NCBI GenBank assembly: GCA_031274115.1
Contig: JAISQP010000108.1
Location: 1-7,525 of the forward strand
Source of the DNA: Synergistaceae bacterium
Lineage (GTDB): Bacteria; Synergistota; Synergistia; Synergistales; Synergistaceae
Direction: 5' to 3'
Length of the DNA: 7,525 bases
The translations under genes and the position numbers were made by a program. Below, piece after piece: positions 5,233 through 7,525 of the stretch (its first letter is position 1; each line of letters starts with the position of its first letter). The notes below the pieces were generated by a model, which saw nothing but the letters and a program-made list of their open reading frames with translations, did no database searches and had not been told where the DNA came from.

Positions 5233-6678
5233 ATGAGAGAGATAATTTTCCCGCGTTACGCTTTTGCCAGCCTCAAAAGTTTTACCGTCTTTACCGTCCT
5301 CACCCTTTTTGCCCTGTTCGCCTTAACGCTCGCGTTCCCAGCGTCCAGCGCGCTCGCGGCGGCGGGGGGCGCTATCGACTTCGGCGCGCTCGACACGGAG
5401 GAAGATATGGGGACGGCGGTTGGCGGCGCGTCGGCGGGGTCCTCACAGCGAGGCGGGGATATCGAGTGGGAGGTCTCGCTCGGCGGCGTTGGGTACGATT
5501 CCGCATACTCTGTTTCGCCGACAAAGGACGGCGGCTGTATCGTCGTGGGAAGAAGCGACTCCGACGAGTACGACATATCCGGCAATCATGGAGGCGCCGA
5601 CTTCCTCGTCGTCAAGATGAGCGGGAACGGCGATGTCGAGTGGCTCAAGTGCCTCGGCGGCTCGAAGGACGACGACGCCAACTCCGTTCAGCAGACTTCG
5701 GACGGCGGCTATATCGTCGCCGGGTGGACTTCTAGTAACGACGGCGACGTCTCAGGAAATCACGGCCATGGTAACTTTTGGATAGTGAGACTGAACGCGA
5801 AGGGGAACATCATCTGGCAGCGGTGTCTCGGCGGCTCTGGTTTTGATACTGGTATGTCGATTCAACAGACCTCGGACGGCGGGCTTATCGTCACCGGAAC
5901 CATCACGAGTAATAACGGCGACGTCTCGGGAAATCACGGCGGCATTGACGCGTGGGTGGCGAGGCTGAACGCGAAGGGGGAAATTATCTGGCAGAGATGT
6001 CTCGGCGGCGCCGAAAAGGATAACGCCCTGTTTGTTCAGCAGACGAGGGACGGCGGGCACATCGTCGTCGGAAGAACAAAAAGTAACGACGGCGACGTCT
6101 CAGGAAACCACGGCGGCGTTGACGCGTGGGTAGTAAAGCTGGACAAGAGGGGGGCCATCGAATGGCAAAAGTGCCTCGGCGGTTTGGAGGACGACTCAGC
6201 CGAAGCAGTTCAGCAGACGCCGGACGGCGGCTATATCGTCGCCGGAGACACAAAAAGTAACGACGGCGACGTGTCGGGAAACCACGGCGGTCGTGACGCG
6301 TGGGTTGTCAAACTGAGCGCGGGCGGGGCCATCGAATGGCGGAAGTGTCTCGGCGGCTCGGCTAATGATTACGCCAAGTCGGTTCATGTGACCGCCGACG
6401 GGGGCTATGTCATCGCCGGCGGTTCCGGAAGCGTCGACGGCGACGTCTCCGGAGGACATGGCCATTGGGACATCTGGGTCGTCAACATGAACAAAAACGG
6501 GTTAATCCGGTGGCAGCAGTGCCTCGGCGGTTCAGGGGCCGAAGTTGGCAACTTCGTAAGGCAGGTTTCGGACGGCAGTTATATTGTCGTGGGAAACACC
6601 GAAAGCGGCGACGGCGACGTCTCGATAAACCGCGGCGGCAAGGACATGTGGATAGTCAAGCTGCGAAAGGAGATGTAG
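5233..6678 (+). CDS. Exported seven-bladed beta-propeller repeat protein
   Basis: This 481-residue protein has a long signal peptide (hydrophobic core at about 18-36, probable cleavage after ALA at 40-42), an Ala/Gly/Asp-rich linker to residue 76, then seven repeats of 58 residues filling 77-481 exactly (the last is 57). The repeat pattern is I-x-W-x-K/R-C-L-G-G ... Q-Q-T-x-D-G-G-Y-I-V-A-G ... DGDVSGNHGG-x-D-A-W-V-V-K-L ... G. Repeats of this kind occur in secreted proteins of many anaerobes and are expected to fold as a beta-propeller, here with seven blades. The DGDVSG turn resembles a DxDxSG calcium loop. Cys in the CLGG motif is kept in repeats 2-7 and missing in repeat 1 (VSLGG), which instead has Cys in GGCIVVG. 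AAGAGGG lies 5 nt before the ATG. It is probably co-transcribed with the upstream exported-protein gene. It is likely a cell-surface or periplasmic binding scaffold; no catalytic motif is visible. Confidence 0.9.
   Translation: MREIIFPRYAFASLKSFTVFTVLTLFALFALTLAFPASSALAAAGGAIDFGALDTEEDMGTAVGGASAGSSQRGGDIEWEVSLGGVGYDSAYSVSPTKDGGCIVVGRSDSDEYDISGNHGGADFLVVKMSGNGDVEWLKCLGGSKDDDANSVQQTSDGGYIVAGWTSSNDGDVSGNHGHGNFWIVRLNAKGNIIWQRCLGGSGFDTGMSIQQTSDGGLIVTGTITSNNGDVSGNHGGIDAWVARLNAKGEIIWQRCLGGAEKDNALFVQQTRDGGHIVVGRTKSNDGDVSGNHGGVDAWVVKLDKRGAIEWQKCLGGLEDDSAEAVQQTPDGGYIVAGDTKSNDGDVSGNHGGRDAWVVKLSAGGAIEWRKCLGGSANDYAKSVHVTADGGYVIAGGSGSVDGDVSGGHGHWDIWVVNMNKNGLIRWQQCLGGSGAEVGNFVRQVSDGSYIVVGNTESGDGDVSINRGGKDMWIVKLRKEM
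5461..6675 (+). repeat. Seven in-frame 174-bp tandem repeats
   Basis: The repeats start at 5461, 5635, 5809, 5983, 6157, 6331 and 6505; all are 174 bp except the last coding unit of 171 bp before the stop. There is no length variation. DNA similarity is highest around AACGACGGCGACGTCTC; for example, the stretches beginning at 5734 and 6082 agree over 26 bp before the first difference. This makes unequal recombination and blade gain or loss possible. Confidence 0.93.
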
Positions 6679-7146
6679 CGGCGGCGCAGACGAGGGCCGA
6701 TTGAAGCGGATCGGGCTGAATGAGGCGGACAATCTCGCCATGTATTGACTGGATTTTGGAGCGGGTTCGACGGGTGTGGCTGATTTATCCGGCTCGGGCT
6801 GAATAAGCGGGTTCGACTGAGCCGGTTTATTGACAGCGCTGGCCTCGTTTGACGCCGGGGCGATTTTTTCGCTCTCCTTACTTGCTTTACTCTCTTTGCT
6901 CGCTTTACGATCCCTTCTATAATCGAAGAGCACTCGGATTTTTTTCGTCACCAGCCTGGCGCCGGTGACTGGATACGCGAGAAGCGGGGCTATCACGTCG
7001 CGGACGAGCGAGGTGACGACCGCTATGTCCACGTCCGGGTTTATGCGCTTTATGCTGAACGTCCTGTGGCGCTCTCTCCCGTCGGGGAAATGCCCGATAC
7101 AGACCTGTATCGCCAAGCGGCATGTTATGCTGTCGAAATCAGTCAC
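6532..7146 (-). CDS. DUF1659-like small protein with Lys/Ser/Pro-rich tail
   Basis: The first 75 or so residues (CRLAIQV, then GRERHRTFSIKRINPDVD, then SLVRDVIAPLLAYPVTGARLV) resemble the short DUF1659 family in size, the F-x-I-x-x-INP segment and the YPV ending. The function of that family is unknown to me. A tandem KASKES hexapeptide and a Lys/Ser/Pro-rich low-complexity stretch follow to about residue 134. The last 48 residues are encoded antisense to the propeller gene and look like accidental read-through. I prefer the GTG at 7146, which has AAGGAG 9 nt upstream. In-frame ATGs at 7155 and 7164 would add 3 or 6 residues, but the first abuts AAGGAG directly and the second has no ribosome site. 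The protein would be 204 residues and cytoplasmic, with no signal peptide. It is divergent from the dipeptidase gene. Confidence 0.58.
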   Translation of the reverse strand: MTDFDSITCRLAIQVCIGHFPDGRERHRTFSIKRINPDVDIAVVTSLVRDVIAPLLAYPVTGARLVTKKIRVLFDYRRDRKASKESKASKESEKIAPASNEASAVNKPAQSNPLIQPEPDKSATPVEPAPKSSQYMARLSASFSPIRFNRPSSAPPLHLLSQLDYPHVLAAAVYRDVAVAAFGVSHDNITAVRNLPYEVANFGP

Positions 7147-7177
7147 GGCCTTCATCTCCTTCATGAAATAAAGTAAA

Positions 7178-7205
7178 AAGATAAAACAAAGCTCGTTTCT
7201 CGCAA
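7178..7205 (-). promoter_or_regulatory. Candidate promoter of the DUF1659-like gene
   Basis: Read on the minus strand, TTGCGA (7205-7200) and TATCTT (7183-7178) are separated by 16 bp. The -10 box lies about 31 bp before the proposed GTG start. Both boxes are 4-of-6 matches or close to that, so support is moderate. Confidence 0.35.
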
Positions 7206-7304
7206 AGCGCGCTCATATTACCGCGGGCGACTTTCACTGAGAAGCGCAAAAACCAGCATAATTCATTACGGCTATCGATCTTTGACGGCGGGCGCGTCTT
7301 TTGC

Positions 7305-7313
7305 TGTTATAAT
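7305..7313 (+). promoter_or_regulatory. Extended -10 promoter of the dipeptidase gene
   Basis: TGTTATAAT is a perfect extended -10 element (TGnTATAAT). A TTGACG at 7282-7287 lies 20 bp upstream of the -10 hexamer, too far for a standard pair. Transcription would start near 7320, leaving a leader of roughly 78 nt before the ATG at 7398. The rest of the intergenic region 7165-7397 shows AT-rich runs, including a T9 tract near 7345, but no other feature I can support. Confidence 0.5.
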
Positions 7314-7397
7314 TGACCGCGAGTTCTCGACGAGGGCAAAACCATTTTTTTTTGCGAGTGAGATAAATTGCGCGTTATTTTTTCCGGGAGGTAAGTT

Positions 7398-7525
7398 ATG
7401 AAAATTATACCGCTGGTTCCGCTGTCAAAGAGATTTTTAGCTCTGTCAGCCCTGTTTTTTTATCTCGCGTCGCCGACCGCGTCGTGGGCGTGTTCGTCCG
7501 TCGTGGTGGGGAAGGACGCTTCCGC
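7398..7525 (+). CDS. Secreted C69-family dipeptidase, N-terminal part (3' end outside window)
   Basis: Only 42 codons are present. They encode a signal peptide (basic SKR at 10-12, hydrophobic core at about 13-25, cleavage site SWA at 29-31) followed by CSSVVVGKDAS (32-42). A Cys directly after the cleavage point, with the V-V-V-G-K-D-A-S continuation, is the N-terminus of peptidase family C69 (formerly U34) dipeptidases, Ntn hydrolases whose exposed N-terminal Cys is the nucleophile. Cys32 is therefore the likely catalytic residue, released by signal peptidase. GGGAGGT (7386-7392) lies 5-6 nt before the ATG. Expected products release amino acids from dipeptides outside the cytoplasm, fitting an amino-acid-fermenting anaerobe. 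The family call rests on this short stretch alone. Confidence 0.72.
   Translation, partial: MKIIPLVPLSKRFLALSALFFYLASPTASWACSSVVVGKDAS

Noticed and set aside
5752..6465. Long open frames on the minus strand inside the propeller gene
   Set aside because: They repeat with the 174-bp period and are antisense shadows of the GC-rich repeats, with no ribosome sites or start context.
6789..6825. Inverted repeat CCGGCTC / GAGCCGG downstream of the propeller gene, considered as a terminator
   Set aside because: The loop is 21 nt, no T run follows on either strand, and it lies in the low-complexity tail of the leftward gene.

Overview
The window looks like chromosomal DNA from an anaerobic, diderm-type fermenting bacterium of moderately high GC. 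A member of the Synergistota is my best guess. This rests on a meso-diaminopimelate decarboxylase, a fermentative citrate lyase operon, several exported proteins and a DUF1659-like small protein. It is an inference from gene content and style, not from a marker gene.

Left part (1-3562): the 3' two thirds of lysA run rightward and meet, tail to tail with a 31-bp overlap, a leftward citrate lyase operon citD-citE-citF. The three cit genes are tightly packed: a 4-bp ATGA overlap between D and E, and an 11-bp overlap between E and F. A candidate promoter (TTGCGC, 16 bp, TATAAT) lies just upstream of citD. Together they encode the acyl carrier protein, the citryl-ACP lyase and the citrate:acetyl-ACP transferase that split citrate into acetate and oxaloacetate. 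The accessory genes for prosthetic-group synthesis, its attachment and acetylation (citG, citX, citC) are not in the window.

Middle part (3563-3989): a gene-poor, AT-richer stretch bounded by two imperfect direct repeats of about 43 bp that start 311 bp apart. Between them are a promoter-like sequence, a strong ribosome binding site, a 34-codon very basic ORF and a strongly structured hairpin region with mutually exclusive pairings. An extended -10 element on the opposite strand could drive an antisense transcript. This is the least explained part of the window and the best candidate for something undescribed, for example a small toxin/antisense-RNA unit or a small mobile cassette.

Right part (3990-7525): two consecutive rightward genes encode exported proteins. 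The first is an unrecognised 400-residue protein with a duplicated domain. The second is a 481-residue protein made of a signal peptide, a short linker and exactly seven 58-residue repeats, almost certainly a seven-bladed beta-propeller. A small hairpin with a short T run separates them. A leftward gene for a DUF1659-like protein with a Lys/Ser/Pro-rich tail follows; its reading frame runs 147 bp into the 3' end of the propeller gene on the other strand. The window ends in the start of a rightward gene for a secreted C69-type (Ntn-hydrolase) dipeptidase, with its signal peptide and probable N-terminal nucleophile Cys.
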